From the NCBI RefSeq assembly GCF_963576615.1, contig NC_088711.1, positions 4,774,001 to 4,838,000 on the forward strand: a DNA stretch of 64,000 nucleotides, written 5' to 3'. The translations under genes were made by a program, and so were the position numbers. Origin of the DNA: Watersipora subatra. Its lineage: Eukaryota > Bryozoa > Gymnolaemata > Cheilostomatida > Watersiporidae. Positions 48,383-60,877 of this stretch are shown piece by piece. Each line of letters opens with the position of its first letter. Position 1 is the stretch's first letter. The notes under the pieces are model-generated. The model was not told the DNA's origin, searched no databases, and saw nothing but the letters and a program-made list of their open reading frames with translations.

Positions 48383-49043
48383 TGTTGAATGTTTAAAACG
48401 TCTTAAAAATTGTTTTTATTAAACGTATACGTTGTCTTAGCTAAAAAAACTATTCATCGTTTGACTTAAACACAGAATACGTGTGTACATTCAATAAGTA
48501 TCCATTCAAAAAGCGTGAGTGATATACAATGTACCGTTAAACCTCGTAAAACTTTTAATTGAACTGCCTCGGAGTGTTGCTCTTAACGAATCCCAGGTAA
48601 AGTAAGGGATTTTTCTTTGGTAACTTTTTCTTGAAGTTGCATAAACTTCAAGAAAAATCGGCAAAATTGATCGTGGGTAAAACGCTCAAAAGAAAAAGAT
48701 GTCTTTTCTTTTGAGCATTTCAACAACGATCAAGTTTTGCCAATGTCAATCTAAAAAAATGTCCTGGCAATAACATCACCTCAAACAACAAACCAATCTC
48801 AAGTGATAGAAAAATCTCTATACTTTTTGATAAAAACGTTTTAAACTTTACATTAGAAGCATTTAATTTGAAACAAGCCATTTGTGCTTTTGATTTATAT
48901 TATAGTTTGTATATGTACATGTATCTACTAATAAATAAGTAAATACATGGACTTGTGACAGTGCTCTGATAACTTGAACGCTCTGATAATTCGAACACTT
49001 TTGCTCGGTCCCGTGAAGTTCAAGTTATCCATGTTTGACTGTA

Positions 49044-51257
49044 TTCTGATCCCAATAAATCGTGATAAACTAGGGAACACCCTGTAGTCATTTGTTCTCT
49101 AACTATTTTTTGCAAAATGCATAGATTTGCCATTGTTGTGACTCATTTGAAGCATTGTGAGGCAAAGCTTCTATCTCCGAAAGCAAGCAGGTGGTAGTAT
49201 AGTCAACTATAGACATTAGCACCTTCAAGGGTCCTCAACTTAGCAACACTAAAATACCGGCTATTTGAAATGGCAAATCTTTCCACCATCTTGTATTCCA
49301 AAGCTAGGATGCTGACAGCTAGTTCAAAAAAAGGGAGTCTGCTGCAGCTAGCTGTTTAATATACCTCTTTAATGTACAAAAAGTGTCCATCCAATCGTTC
49401 TTGGGCCGCCTGAGCATGGGCACCTGAGTATGACCAAATTCCACACATTGGCGAAGATTAATTGGCTGATTCTTTCAAAAGATTTTGAGTTACCATTGTG
49501 ATGACTGTGAGGCTGGAGGAAAGTGAGCGAAACCAGCAGTGAGCAGTTTTCTGAGATTGCTCTTGCCATAAGCTATTTGTCAGCTGCCTTATGCAAATAT
49601 GTATGCCGAAATGTCATATTGCAGCATCTTTTTTTATTTAAGTACATGTAGCTTAACTTTTACAGAAGGCTGATTTACATATATAAATCTAAGTGTTTCT
49701 TTATCGCTTATTGGTCTGTCGTCCGTATTTCCAGTTATAGCGATCAAATTCTAGGAACAAAAACCGCTTTGCACTGGAATTGAAATCGGAAACGCCAGTT
49801 CTACAGCCAGGCTTGATATCCACACCCTGATACACCACATCGTTTATTTTCATACTATAGAATAATTGTGCACATACTTATTACACCTGCCAATCTTTAA
49901 TGGCGATTAGAAGAAAACTAGATGACGATACTAAAAGAAAAATATGTGCCGGGGCTTTCCTAAAATGTTATAAATATATGTACATGTAGCATAAACTTAA
50001 TTAAACTTATAGCACACACAGAAATAAACACCTTCATTTAAAATTTTGAATGGTGTATAAGCTGATTAAAATTAAATTGTTTGTGCTAAAATGTTTTGTA
50101 TTAGCCGTGCAATACTGGCCATGTAGCTAGTCATCTAATAACTATGACCTAAATATATATTTCAGCCAACTTTTATCAAAATGTTTACAAAAATAACATT
50201 TTGATAAGACTAACAAAGGTATATTTATTACTTACAACAATAGTAAAACAACTATGAAGACAAAGACAATGGTTATTAGACCTGAATTCTCACACTTTAC
50301 CATAGACCTATTAACTATACTTGATAGTTATATGTATATAGTTAATATAGTTATATATATAGTTAATGGGTCTATGCGTTTTACTGACAATGCCTGAAGT
50401 AGAGATATTTGCGATTAAAAACAATAACAGCTAGGTGAACAATTGAGTCAGGTGAGTTACTGATAATAGCCAAATAACCCAAGGTATTGTTTCTCACATG
50501 CTAGTCTTTATGGCATTGTACTGGATTGAAGTCTTGGACTATACATCCCTTGTTCCTTGACACGCTGCCTGGGAAGTTATTGAAATGCTCATTTTAAGGC
50601 AGTTCTATCTCACAATGTTCACAGATAGTTGAAGCACCACTGCACTGTTATTGAAAGGCTTGTTTTGGTTAGAGAGGAAAAACTGTGTTCAACTGATATG
50701 TTCCCAAATGCTGGAGAAACTATATTTTTAACGAAAGCCAGTCAGTGTGCCATTCTCAGTTCTTCGTCTCGTTGCTAGAACACAAACAAAAAATTTGGAC
50801 TGAAGTCTGTGTCACTCTGTTTTGTAAGAGGAGGGAAAGTGAATTGCTATTTTATCTGTTTACTAGGTGAATGCCTGGCATTGCAAGAGTAATAAAATGA
50901 GTGTTCTCATACAAAATTTATTTTTAATCAACGTATGCAGCATTCACCATTCTTACTTTTAAAGGAAGGCATTTGTTTATTTCAGTGTGTTCGGCCAATG
51001 CATAATTCAAATATTTTAAAGCTCGAGGCATAGCTAAAACTGATTGTTGAAAAACATTTCTTACTCTTTATGCTACACACTCGTTCAAAATTTGTAACAG
51101 CTTATAAACAGTGGCAGGTAATGTAGTTGCCATTGGCTGTGTTTCTTTACCCAATAGATATGAGTAACTTAAGCTAGTAACTTGAGCTAATATTATAATC
51201 TCTACTATAATTAGAGCTGTGTCTGTTCGAAGCCAGCTAAGAGCATTAAGAAAAAAT
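49044..51257. other. Gene-free stretch
   Basis: No gene. Contains the AT-rich palindrome at 50301-50376. Confidence 0.4.
50301..50376. repeat. AT-rich palindrome
   Basis: CATAGACCTATTAACTATA pairs with TATAGTTAATGGGTCTATG; the centre is a degenerate TATATAGTTA repeat. Confidence 0.75.
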
Positions 51258-51340
51258 ATTGCACTTCACAGGAATTGAACTCATTCATTCAATTGCGCGG
51301 ATGTGAAGCCAAGTGCACTACCACTAAACCATGCAGCCCG
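51258..51340 (-). repeat. tRNA-derived SINE head
   Basis: The minus strand reads GCATGGTTTAGTGGTAGTGC (A-box-like), then CTTGGCTTCACATCC (anticodon-arm-like), then GAGTTCAATTCC (B-box-like). The variable part is too long and the stems do not pair well, so a SINE or tRNA pseudogene is more likely than a working tRNA. Confidence 0.55.
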
Positions 51341-51447
51341 TAAAATTTGATCTTTCACGCCGCACTCGACTGCAAGCATGCATATTTCAACCAATCGCTA
51401 GTAACTGGACATACAAACGACAACAGACAAACACTTGATTATATATA

Positions 51448-52268
51448 CAGTGCGCCCTCCTACAACGGAAATAATCTGTTCCAGAGACGTTTACGTTATA
51501 GGGATTTTACGGTAGAACCAGTAAAATACGTGTAAATTGACTAATCCGTTCCAAGATCTTTCCAAACTCACATCTTAGAGCATACAAAAAGGAAAAAACT
51601 TGACTTTTTTAATTTGTAAGCATACCGTAAGTGCAACATTATTAGTTTACATCGACAGCTTTTCTCCTTTTTTGATCATTTTCTCTGGTTTTATAGACCG
51701 TGATTGCAGTAATTCTACAGAAAGTTGATGGGGGACCACACATCTTCAACGATTTGCTTATTTTTCTAAACAGCAAAGGGTACTCTTCAAAGTAAAGCTA
51801 GTAACAAGCGTTTTTTATGTCTACAAGAAAGCAAAACGACAAGTCAAGATTAAGATAAAAGGGAACTTTTGACGATACTCCAACTTGTGACATTTGGATT
51901 GGTGGACCGACGCTGTAACACCTCCAGCAATCGATCGCCTTTGTATTTATCCGCAATGCGCAACTATCCTATTCTCTGTTTTGTCGACACATCTGATGAT
52001 CCATCACGACGAACTAGATTGTTGCTAAAGCTGTACATATTTATATAATAGGTATAACGCGATAAGCATGTCGTTTTTTCTTTTGCGATTGCGGCGAAAT
52101 AGATTAACGTTCAAATCAATTTTGCGAACTTGCCCGACTTGGCACTTTATGTTAGCCTATATGGAATTTTTTACGTAGTAGAAAACACAAACTTCACATA
52201 AATTTTTTACATTATCTGGAATTTACGTTATAGGAGGTAGCTCCTATACATTATAGGAGTGTCAACCG
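51448..52268. mobile_element. pogo/mariner-class MITE
   Basis: Left end CAGTGCGCCCTCCTACAACG follows TA; the right end, read inward, is CGGTTGACACTCCTATAATG with TA outside. Sub-terminal 'tttacgttatagg' occurs near both ends in inverted orientation (51490 and 52222). 821 bp, non-coding. Confidence 0.55.
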
Positions 52269-54713
52269 TATATAGATGATTGTTTTAAACTATTCAACAA
52301 TAATTCTACGATTATTTTGAGGGAGTAATTTAAATTTGAATACATGACTTATGATTTCATAGCGTAGTTATAAGTGACGCTCAGTTACCTTGAAGATTAG
52401 GTTTGTCAATGTATGAGACTGAGTTGCTGCGTCAAAAAACAGTCTATTGTATGCAATAGTTACTCTCAGTGAGGTATGGTGTATCACTTGCATTCTGTAT
52501 ATTAAATCATACCTTGCTAGGTCCTGGACAGACCCCTTCTAGTTGAAGGACTAAAATGACAACACATATAAAATAGAAACAGAAGTATAATGTTAAGATT
52601 ATCTTTAATGTGCATCCTTGACACTAACATCTATCATTAGCTATGCTTTGACTCTACATCTACCAAAATCTGAGTGAAAAATGTCTCATTGGGCAAAGCA
52701 TCATTGCACGACCTGTTAGATGATGCAATATCTACTATATAAACGACAATCGTTGTCTGTCTGCGTGCGTGTTTGATTGAGTGTCCGCCTTATAGAGTAC
52801 CGTACTTTTTAGACTATTACCCGCTACTAGGTATCTAGGTATTTTGGTAACGGGAATCTCCGGTTAGTACACGGCTCTATGCATAACCTATTCATCATTT
52901 TTACACAAAAATCACGTCATCTCTGGTTAGCGCGCGCCTCTTTACGGTGCCCAACGACACTGGTGCGTTTGAAACAGCAAAGTTGCTGCCGTGTTAAAAA
53001 GCACCGTCCTGAGTTCTGCGGCCTATACAAAGGTGCCTGTACACCTATACAAATGTACTAATCATTAAATAAAATAAATTAATGAATAGTAATTTACATG
53101 CGATTAATATTTACTGCCAACGTGTACCGAGAAGGTCACGCGAACGTTGATTTCTTGCGACTGGAAAAAACGCAGTTCTCACCTACTAAATTTCTACATA
53201 AAAAAAGGTAAACTACTTTTTATTCAATGTTGTATTGTCTATGAATTGCCACATTTCCACTACACAACCCTTTCACTTGCGTCCATGTACAAATTTAGCT
53301 ATCGGCCTACTGCCAGCCATTTTGCCGATATTGCTTAATATGTATACAATATTTTTTCAATTTCAAATCCATCTAGAACGTTTGTTTTGGTTATATATTT
53401 CATTTTGCCAACATGTTAACAATCACTGCTATACAAAAAATTCGTTGTATCTATACTTTGTGCATTGATAAAGCGATGTGAAGCTACAAAGCAAAACGAT
53501 CCTCTACAATGTTCCTTATTCTTACAAAACCATTACTTTCATCGCCATCAGAGTCAGTGTTGATATTGCTTTTTAATTATCTGTGTAATTACAAAAATCT
53601 GAATCGGCTATAATGTCATCAACATAGGTAGTTATTTGTTTACTAATTCAGACGCCTTTGATGAACTTACACAAAAATGTTCGTTTTTAAGTTGGAAATC
53701 CTCAAACAAAGATTAAAATATTAAACTTTAGGCTAATTTTATAGAGAAATCTTAGGACAACACTGTCACTACCATAAAAGTCCTAAAGATCGTTGGTCAT
53801 GTTATCAACGAATAATAAAATTCAGTTACTAGCAATTGCTGGGAAAGTCGCAAAAATGTGTCTACGGCGGTCGACCATAGAAAACGCATAAATGAGTCTA
53901 CTTTGGTGAAAGGGTTGAAAACATCGGATTTGCCACTGTTATTAGTTCTGTAGTACAGCTACTACAGAACTTGCACGGGTACTGCTACTGCGTTTTACCT
54001 ACTAAATTTCTACATCGAAAAGGTTGGTACGTTTTATTCAATGTTGTATTGCCTATGAATCGCCACACCTCAACTACTTAATAACATCGGATTTGCCACT
54101 GTTTGTGATAGTTGGACAAGTTCATTTCCTTCAGCAGCTGAGTTACTAATTTTTTTTCCAGCTACGAGTAGGCCTACTGTAACTTACTACTACAGAACTT
54201 GCACGAGTACTCCGAGGGTTGCGATAGACGATGGTGAAAAGAAAGAGAGCAGTCGGTATCGACTTACTGTCACCCTGCTTTAACCATGACCAGCTGTACG
54301 TCGCCTGCTAAAAAGTAGGCACAAACCGAAAACTGTTTGTTCATACACCCGACAGAAAAACAAAAGATGTTGTCTATCCGCAAGTGTTGCGTTGAACTAA
54401 CATCGTGTTATTGTTATGTCATGCTATGTTCTTCATGTTCTGCTATACCACATGCAGCATTTTCTAACATATTTTTCAGTATATATATATTTTCATGCAT
54501 TCGTTATCCTTATTGTATCTCATAAAAAGGCTATCATGTTGGCGGTTATGTTTTTTTATTGTGAGGTGCTAATGCTGTATCTGCCTTGACATCATACTGT
54601 CTGCACTGTTATACATATAAATTTTATCGACACAACCTCATTACTGTTTGTATATACCATGTCAAAACACAGGCTATAGACGAAAAACTGGTGAGCTATG
54701 ATTAGTGTTTTAA

Positions 54714-56912
54714 CCTTTTCCACACCGTTCCCGTAATCTGACGGGCTGAGAGCGCAGTCTCAGCGCACCAAACCCGTAATTGCCCGTCAGATCTGAGTCT
54801 TCGACAGGTATTTTTTAAATTCATTTATTTATTTTAAAAACGGCACTAAAACTTTTAATTTATAATTTGAGGAGTTTTAAAAATATCATACTATTATTTT
54901 GGTGCTATAATTAGTCCCTTCTACGCATGTGCAAAAAGAACACGTTGTTAGAAGTTGAACGTTCTTTATGGAAAGCTGATCATCATGAACGGACGCGATA
55001 TTTGAAGCGCTGCTAAAAAGATTCGTTTACAGGAAGATACCGACTGGTTTGAAAGTGAAGAAGAGGATTTTGGACCAGAAAAATGTGAGGAAGACGATGA
55101 AAGTAAAAAAGAAAATCAACGCAATGAATTGGATTGCGAAAGTGAGACTGAAACGGCCGGCGTTGAAACGGCGAATAATGACGGATATCAAAGAGGAGCT
55201 GATTTAAAACCAAAAGAATTACATTTTGCTGACAGCCTGGCAGGAGTATATATAAGTTTGAATTCTTAAACAGGTAAGTGTTTTTATTATTCAAAGCTTT
55301 TTAAACATCGGCCATGATAAATGTTATATTTAACGAAACGAATAAATATGGCCTTCAAAAACATTGCGATGCTTCGGAGCCTGTTGATGATAAATATTTG
55401 GCGAGTTGCTTGTTTAGTTTTGCATATAGGTATTCTCAAAAAGCCTACTCTGTTGCCTTACTGGTCCACACTCCTTTATTATCTCCGCTGATTTTTAATC
55501 AGTTTAAAAATTGAAAGAAATTTAGAAGCAAGCTTACACTTTATTGACAATTTTGAAGACCTTGCAGGCAATAAATTGTTCAAATTAAAAAATGTTTTTG
55601 CCATGACATGCGACTGGTTCTATCCTGTTTTCCTATCTGATAAATTTATATTTGTAGATGAAAGCTTGCTGGCATGGAAAGGCTGGCTCAACTTCAGACA
55701 GCATATTCCATCTAAAAGATCTAAATTTGGAATTATGTTATTTGCTTTCTGTTGCTGTCTCTGGCTATGCGCACCAGTTGTCTGTATACATCATCGATGA
55801 GCAAGCTGAATGCACTGGCAGCGAAGTCACTTGTGGAATATATTTGTGCAGTCATGTTTTGATCCTTACCATGCTAACTAAATTTATTTACAAATGGTAT
55901 TTTATTTAGTTTCTGCAAATACTTCACTGCTTTGTATTGCTAGCTTTTGTACATACATTTGCTGATCTATTGTATTAGTTGTGCATTGGTGTGCTGTATT
56001 TGTTGCACACTGCCATCTTCAGGGCAGCAGTCTAATCAAATAGTTCAGTTCTCATATTGTTCTGCAATCTAGCAGTCCATGATTTGCTGTTTCTGCTCAT
56101 AATAAATGTTGCTTACTGTCTTTTGCTGCTTCACCAAATGTGTGAATATAAGCTCACAACTTAATTCTTCTTGCACACAACCAGTTAATCTTTGCTGCAG
56201 CACACATGAATCTGTGCAATGACTTTATATGCAAATTTCTTACATAAGTCTAGTCTCAAGAAATGCATAAAAGTTCAGAGCAAAAAATTGTAACTGCATA
56301 TATATATAGATGTCTAGCTGCAAAGTTTTTGCAAGCTGTGTGGAGGAAAAAATCTCATTATGCAGGAAAATGTCTCAGCTTCCAGATGCATATTCATTTG
56401 CAGTTTTGTGCCAATTTGCACGAAAGTTGGAGCAACCTTGTCGGATGACTGTCTTGCGCTGCTTATGGACATGGCGTCTCGAGCATTTCCAGTGGCGCTC
56501 CCACTATACATCGGAGCTCATAACTCCGCTTTCAACGCTCTTGGACGACTAAATTTTTTTGCAAATTGTTGTGAACATATGAATCCATGCAAGAATTATT
56601 TATACAACATTGCCAATTGCTTTTAGTAAATATAAAATACAATTGAAAATGACGTACAAACATAAAAAAACTCGTATCTTCAACGAATTGCGACTCTTGC
56701 AGGTAAGCAAATGCAAGCTAACTACATTAAAAAAGTATCAGCTTGTAGAGAAATTTCTCAGGATTCCTATGCTGGTTAATTTATGTAACTACCTCGATTT
56801 TGAAGAAAGTTGATGCAGTTTTTACTCAATGGTGTCGAAGGCTCAAATCGCCATAGTAAAAGCACTGGTGCGCTGGGGAATTTCCAGCCGTAAGCCCCCG
56901 GTCGCTAAAGGG
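54714..56912 (+). mobile_element. piggyBac transposon, full length but inactive
   Basis: TTAA flanks both ends (54710-54713 and 56913-56916). The left end begins CCTTTTCCACACCG and the right, read inward, CCCTTTAGCGACCG, so both start with the CCY triplet of piggyBac. The length is 2199 bp, in the family's usual range. It carries a broken transposase gene on +. Confidence 0.85.
54985..55910 (+). pseudogene. piggyBac transposase relic
   Basis: The N-terminal part is strongly acidic (DTDWFESEEEDFGPEKCEED, then ETETAGVETANN), as in many PGBD proteins, and has an in-frame stop right after MNGRDI. The catalytic region reads FIFVDESLLAWKGWLNFRQH then IPSKRSKFGI, which holds the second catalytic Asp of the piggyBac DDD triad in the VDES motif. 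It then shifts frame at about 55735 into LSVAVSGYAHQLSVYIID. The first and third catalytic Asp residues were not located. The product would bind TTAA-flanked ends; this copy cannot make it. Confidence 0.75.
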
Positions 56913-57304
56913 TTAAGCATGTAGTCTCCAGTCAATAAATGCTGGCGATAGCAAAATATTTTGTAGAAGATGCAAAACTTTTCAATACTGCCAGTTTGAA
57001 GAACTTCAGTTTGCCTAGCAATGTCAATTTCATTATCAGTTCTCTGTACACAAATAGGGCAATGCCGATTTGAGTGGTTTGAGACTGATGCATTGCAGAC
57101 TAGCTGTAAAACGTATTGCAGATTTCCATTGTTCTCCCAACATTATTGACATATATGACTGCATATGTGTATGCATAGTGTGATCGGGGCAAAAAATTTC
57201 AGTAGACTGCATATTTGGAGTTGTTTTACAGTATGAAAGACAACTCTCAATGAACCACTTGCTGTACATAAATTTGTTCCCGTGGACGGGTAATGCAGCT
57301 AGTG

Positions 57305-58005
57305 GTTTGGGGTCGTGGCGTCACTCGAGGATGCGCGGGAGACCTTTTTCGCCCCGAGTGCAGCGAGAGTATCCAGGCGCGGCTTTTCGGATGAATGAGT
57401 TGGCGAGTGCGAGGCGATTGAGTGCTAGGTGATTGATTGCAAGGTGATTGATTGCGAGTGCGAGGCGATTGGTTGCGAGTGCAAGGCGATCGATTGGAAG
57501 GCGAGTGCGAGGCAATTGATTGCGAGGCGATTGATTTCGAGGCGATTGATTTCGAAGCGGGTGCGGGCCGATTGATTGCGAGTGCGAAGCGATTGATTGC
57601 GAGGCGAATGTAAGAGCGGGATTATCAACTGCGAGGCGGGTAATGACTGGTCAGACAAGTCGGAGGCTCGGCGGCAGAAGTGCGCGATCGTCAACTGCAA
57701 ATATAGACGGGTATGGATGAACGCATGAATCTAGACACATGAATCTAGAGTATTTACTAGATTTTACACGCATCTAGCTGTAAAACACATTGCAGATTTC
57801 CATTATTCTCCCCAACATTATTGACATGTAATATGTATATGCATATTCAGGGCAACAATTTCAGTAGACAATTTAAATAATAATACATCAGGGCAACAAT
57901 TTCAGTAGACAGCATATTTAGAGTTGTTATACAGTATGAAAGACAACTTTCAATAAACCTTATGCTGCACGTGAATCTGTTCCTGTAGGTGGGTAATGCA
58001 GCTAG
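57305..58005 (+). mobile_element. Second Helitron 3' end and array in tandem with the first
   Basis: 57768-58005 repeats 57095-57302 (shared ACATTATTGACAT, AATTTCAGTAGAC, CAGTATGAAAGACAAC) and ends again in hairpin, TAATGCAG and CTAG before T. The 57305-57700 interval holds a degenerate array. The arrangement suggests a Helitron with a duplicated 3' terminus or two tandem insertions. Confidence 0.6.
57395..57645. repeat. GC-richer degenerate tandem array (GCGAGGCGATTGATT)
   Basis: About 15 imperfect units of a 15-bp motif GCGAGGCGATTGATT interspersed with GCGAGTGCGAG. Antisense reading gives a repeated NRLA pattern that is not a gene. Confidence 0.8.
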
Positions 58006-60044
58006 TTAGCCTATAGAAAGCTTCTAATCAGCATGATAGACACACCAGCTAGTATTATTAATAAGCATGAAGGCCTTGCTACACAGGCTGGCAAGATGCC
58101 TAGCCAGCGTGTAGCGTAGCACATGTATCGTATTTGCTGTGGCACACACACACCGATATGCTTTGTGCATTATGTTGGCGCTTAGATTGACTGATAAGGC
58201 TCGGCATGAGTCGTGTGAAGACCATGATGTCCTTACTGGATTTCCCAGTACGTTACTGAAGTATCATTATGATATCTGTATTGTAATGTATAATCAATGA
58301 TATGTGGTATCACTAGCATATGTGCAGTTATTGACATTTCTATATTTTGCTTAATATACAAACAGCACACATTAAAGATAAAAATAACCAAGGACAAAAA
58401 TATTCCAAAATCATGATGACATAAACTGAAGGAAAAAGATTTTTAAGTAGTTAATGATCAAAAAAAGTCTGAAATGGTTTGTAAACAGTTCCAATTTTTA
58501 CTTGTAACGTCCGTATATATAGTAAAAGGGAAAATATCTTTGTCCACGTATAAAGATCTGCGACGCAATCTACAAAATCTGCGACGCAAAATGCATGCAT
58601 TTCATCAGGGTAGGCCTATATAGCCAGACTTATAGTCATTTGCCAAAACATTCGTAAAGTTTAAATTTTTTTTGTATTATTTCTCTTTGCATTTTGCATA
58701 TATAAATGTAACTACACTGCCAACAACATATTTCTAATATTTTCATGGTCGTTAGCTACTTAGCAATGAACATTATTAAGTAAAGCTTTTTATAAGCTTC
58801 TTCGTGATGCTTCGAGTTTTTCAAAACTCAGCACGAATCACAGTTGTCACATGAAATATATAGATGAGACAACTTTATGAGATACTAAAGTTAATGATAC
58901 TGTACATCCTAGTAGTCTTACTCAACACGCTGTCAATCAAATGCCAATTCATGTTGCTTACTCTTCAAATACCTGTCGTCAAGATCCACCTCTGGAATGT
59001 CATGCTTCATTGAGAATGAGGGAATATTTTCAACCTTTTCCTATAACATATCCTCTTCATTGTCTATTGCATTTGTAATTAGTATTAAGCAGAGCACGTT
59101 TTACATGATATGACAATAGATTTTGAATCACAGAAGTTCCAGTAGCTCATCTACTGATGGGCTGTAGCAAAGGAGACAGAACATGTATATTCTGTGGCAG
59201 TGTAGGATTTTTAATATCACTTCTGATGTCATTTCATGACATCATGGCACTTCATGACTGAAATATTTAGGCCAAGTGATTTTAGCCTAATAATTGTGTC
59301 AGCTATACAGGAAGAATGAGTTAATATCTGGAGATGAGGCAATTTTATAGATTTCGACTGGAATGTCACATCGAGTGTAGACCAGAATTTGTGTGATGTC
59401 AGGATGAATAGAGCGAGCCAATGTACCAATCTGACCTAGGCTTGTAGGTCTCATCATATACTAAGTGCTCATGATTGTTGGCCAGCACTTTTTCTACCGA
59501 GGTCAATACAGCTGGACCAATTATTGCTTACTATAAAAAGGTTATGACCCGCAGATATCCTGTAGGTTTTAAGCAACACAACTTGGTTCGTCTGTAAACA
59601 TTAAATACTTAATAAAAGACAAAGTAATTTAGTATTAAATTAGCATAAAATACTTAAATCTGTGCTACATTCTTTAGATTGTTAGCATGACTGAAAAAGG
59701 CATGTTTCTAGCTTATTTGTGTACTCTAGGGGTAATAGATGTCTAGTCATTGATCTTTGTGTTGCGTTCACAGCTTCTGTATATCCATCGATGATAATTC
59801 TTCAATTATGTAGGTAGGATGGACTGTAGGAGTAGGTAGCACACATCATGTAATCTTGTTATGTGTAAGTCTTCCATCTTGTTGAAGAAGATAGTTTGCA
59901 TCGCATGTATCGCTAGTCTCCATTGATTTTTAGTTAGCTATGGTATAGATATAAAGCCATTCCCTGGTTATAATATGTTTGAATAGAGCTTAGCCATGCA
60001 TTATAGAGCTCGTTAACCATAGCCTATCACGCGCCAACCCAAAG
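58006..60044. other. Gene-free stretch upstream of CREBL2
   Basis: No gene recognised. TGACATCA-like text near 59230 is not placed close enough to the gene to assign a role. Confidence 0.4.
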
Positions 60045-60256
60045 ACTTGATTGGCTACGGATAGTGAATGACTGTCTGGGTTTTTCCCATTTCCAAAGGC
60101 CTAAATGGCTTCATTGTAAGTTTTATCTATTATTCATTAGGCTTGCCACGTAGCAATAGTGTGGAATTTCCCCTTATAACGCCGTAACTGGAAAATTCTA
60201 GATGCTAGAAGATTCTTCGTCTTAGACAGCTTTTGGAAGTGATTTCTGCTGTACAA
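60045..60256 (+). promoter_or_regulatory. CREBL2 proximal promoter and 5' leader
   Basis: An inverted CCAAT box ATTGGCTACGG lies at 60050-60060, and the SNRPB promoter carries the near-identical ATTGGCTACC on its own strand. CCTTATAACG (60171-60180) is a weak TATA-like sequence. A seven-codon upstream ORF (60202-60225, ATG to TAG) precedes the main start and could dampen translation. Start sites are not known. Confidence 0.4.
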
Positions 60257-60877
60257 ATGGCAACTGCAGTGAAGACAAGTTCAGAAAGTCTTGGAATAGC
60301 CGATATACCATTGACATTATTTGATGACGATTCTTCCGACTCCGGTGATACAGATACAGAGGATGCTGACAAATCCAGCAGGAAGGCCAAAAGACCAAAG
60401 ACGATCATTCAAGATGATGAGAATACTCAAGAAGCGAAGAAAAAGAATCGCCAAAGTGCTCGTGAATGTCGGGCTAGGAAGAAACTCAGATATCAGTACC
60501 TAGAGGAGCTTATAGCAGCTAGCGAACAAGCAGTTTTCAAACTAAGAGATGAGCTCAAAGAGGTGGGTTGTACATGTATATAGTTGCAACTCCCGTTGTT
60601 GAGCTGCTTTTTATTTCCTTATGTTCATCTGTTAGCGCTATGTGGCGCTATGTTAATACTATGTGGCGCTATGTTAACACTATGTGGTGCTACTCTACAT
60701 TCTAGAACCACGCCTCTTAGCTAATACAATGACTGATGTGCTTACTTAGATCCCAGATTAGTAGTTGCACGTTATGCTACTAGCAGACACTTTCAGTTGT
60801 CAGTTTACTTGCAGTTGGAAAAGACTTGCAAAGAGAAGGATGAGCGAAATGGAATCCCATCATCAAGTGCTGATTGA
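60257..60877 (+). CDS. CREBL2: CREBL2-like bZIP transcription factor, two exons, 122 aa
   Basis: Exon 1 is 60257-60562 (donor GTGGGT, phase 0); exon 2 is 60815-60877 (acceptor ttacttgcag, TGA stop). The start [10 protein letters not shown] is the first ATG after an in-frame upstream stretch without one. Residues 1-40 are acidic ([17 protein letters not shown]), then a basic KAKRPK. The DNA-binding region at about 61-78 reads [20 protein letters not shown], and the zipper starts [20 protein letters not shown]. The [21 protein letters not shown] block is the hallmark of CREBL2 (Drosophila REPTOR-BP), a partner factor in TORC1-linked and metabolic gene control. Human CREBL2 is 120 aa, so the length fits. 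Exon 2 ([13 protein letters not shown]) aligns only loosely with the WC...D.G.IP segment and is the less certain part. Confidence 0.85.
60632..60692. repeat. Short tandem repeat in the CREBL2 intron
   Basis: GCTATGTGGCGCTATGTTAA recurs three times with period about 22 bp. Confidence 0.75.

Larger units (their letters stand above)
47893..49041. mobile_element. pogo/Tigger-like MITE, copy L, with nested palindromes
   Basis: Same family as 29032-29788: CAGTCAAACATG(A/G)ATAACTC ends and TA on both sides (47891-47892, 49042-49043). It is about 390 bp longer than the other copy because of inserted DNA around 48200-48600, which includes a 122-bp palindrome (48215-48336) and a perfect 14-bp stem hairpin (48347-48382). 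Confidence 0.85.
52731..57302 (+). mobile_element. Nonautonomous Helitron containing a piggyBac insertion
   Basis: The 5' end TCTACTATATAAACGACAAT follows an A and leads into GTCTGTCTGCGTGCGTG, a common Helitron 5' form. The 3' end has a hairpin CCCGTGGACGGG, then TAATGCAG and CTAG before T. Removing the piggyBac copy leaves about 2.4 kb without Rep/helicase motifs. Internal direct repeats occur (53190-53270 with 53995-54070; 53930-53990 with 54085-54205). It is possible that the two ends belong to different copies. Confidence 0.5.

Noticed and set aside
51258-51340. tRNA gene on the minus strand
   Set aside because: A and B boxes are present but the stems do not pair and the variable region is too long; SINE head is more likely.
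57321-57700. Minus-strand open frames with NRLA/NHLA repeats
   Set aside because: Explained by the 15-bp tandem array inside the Helitron terminus.
60233-60256. Upstream extension of the CREBL2 frame
   Set aside because: The eight extra codons begin with TTG; the first ATG in frame is at 60257 and gives the expected family length.
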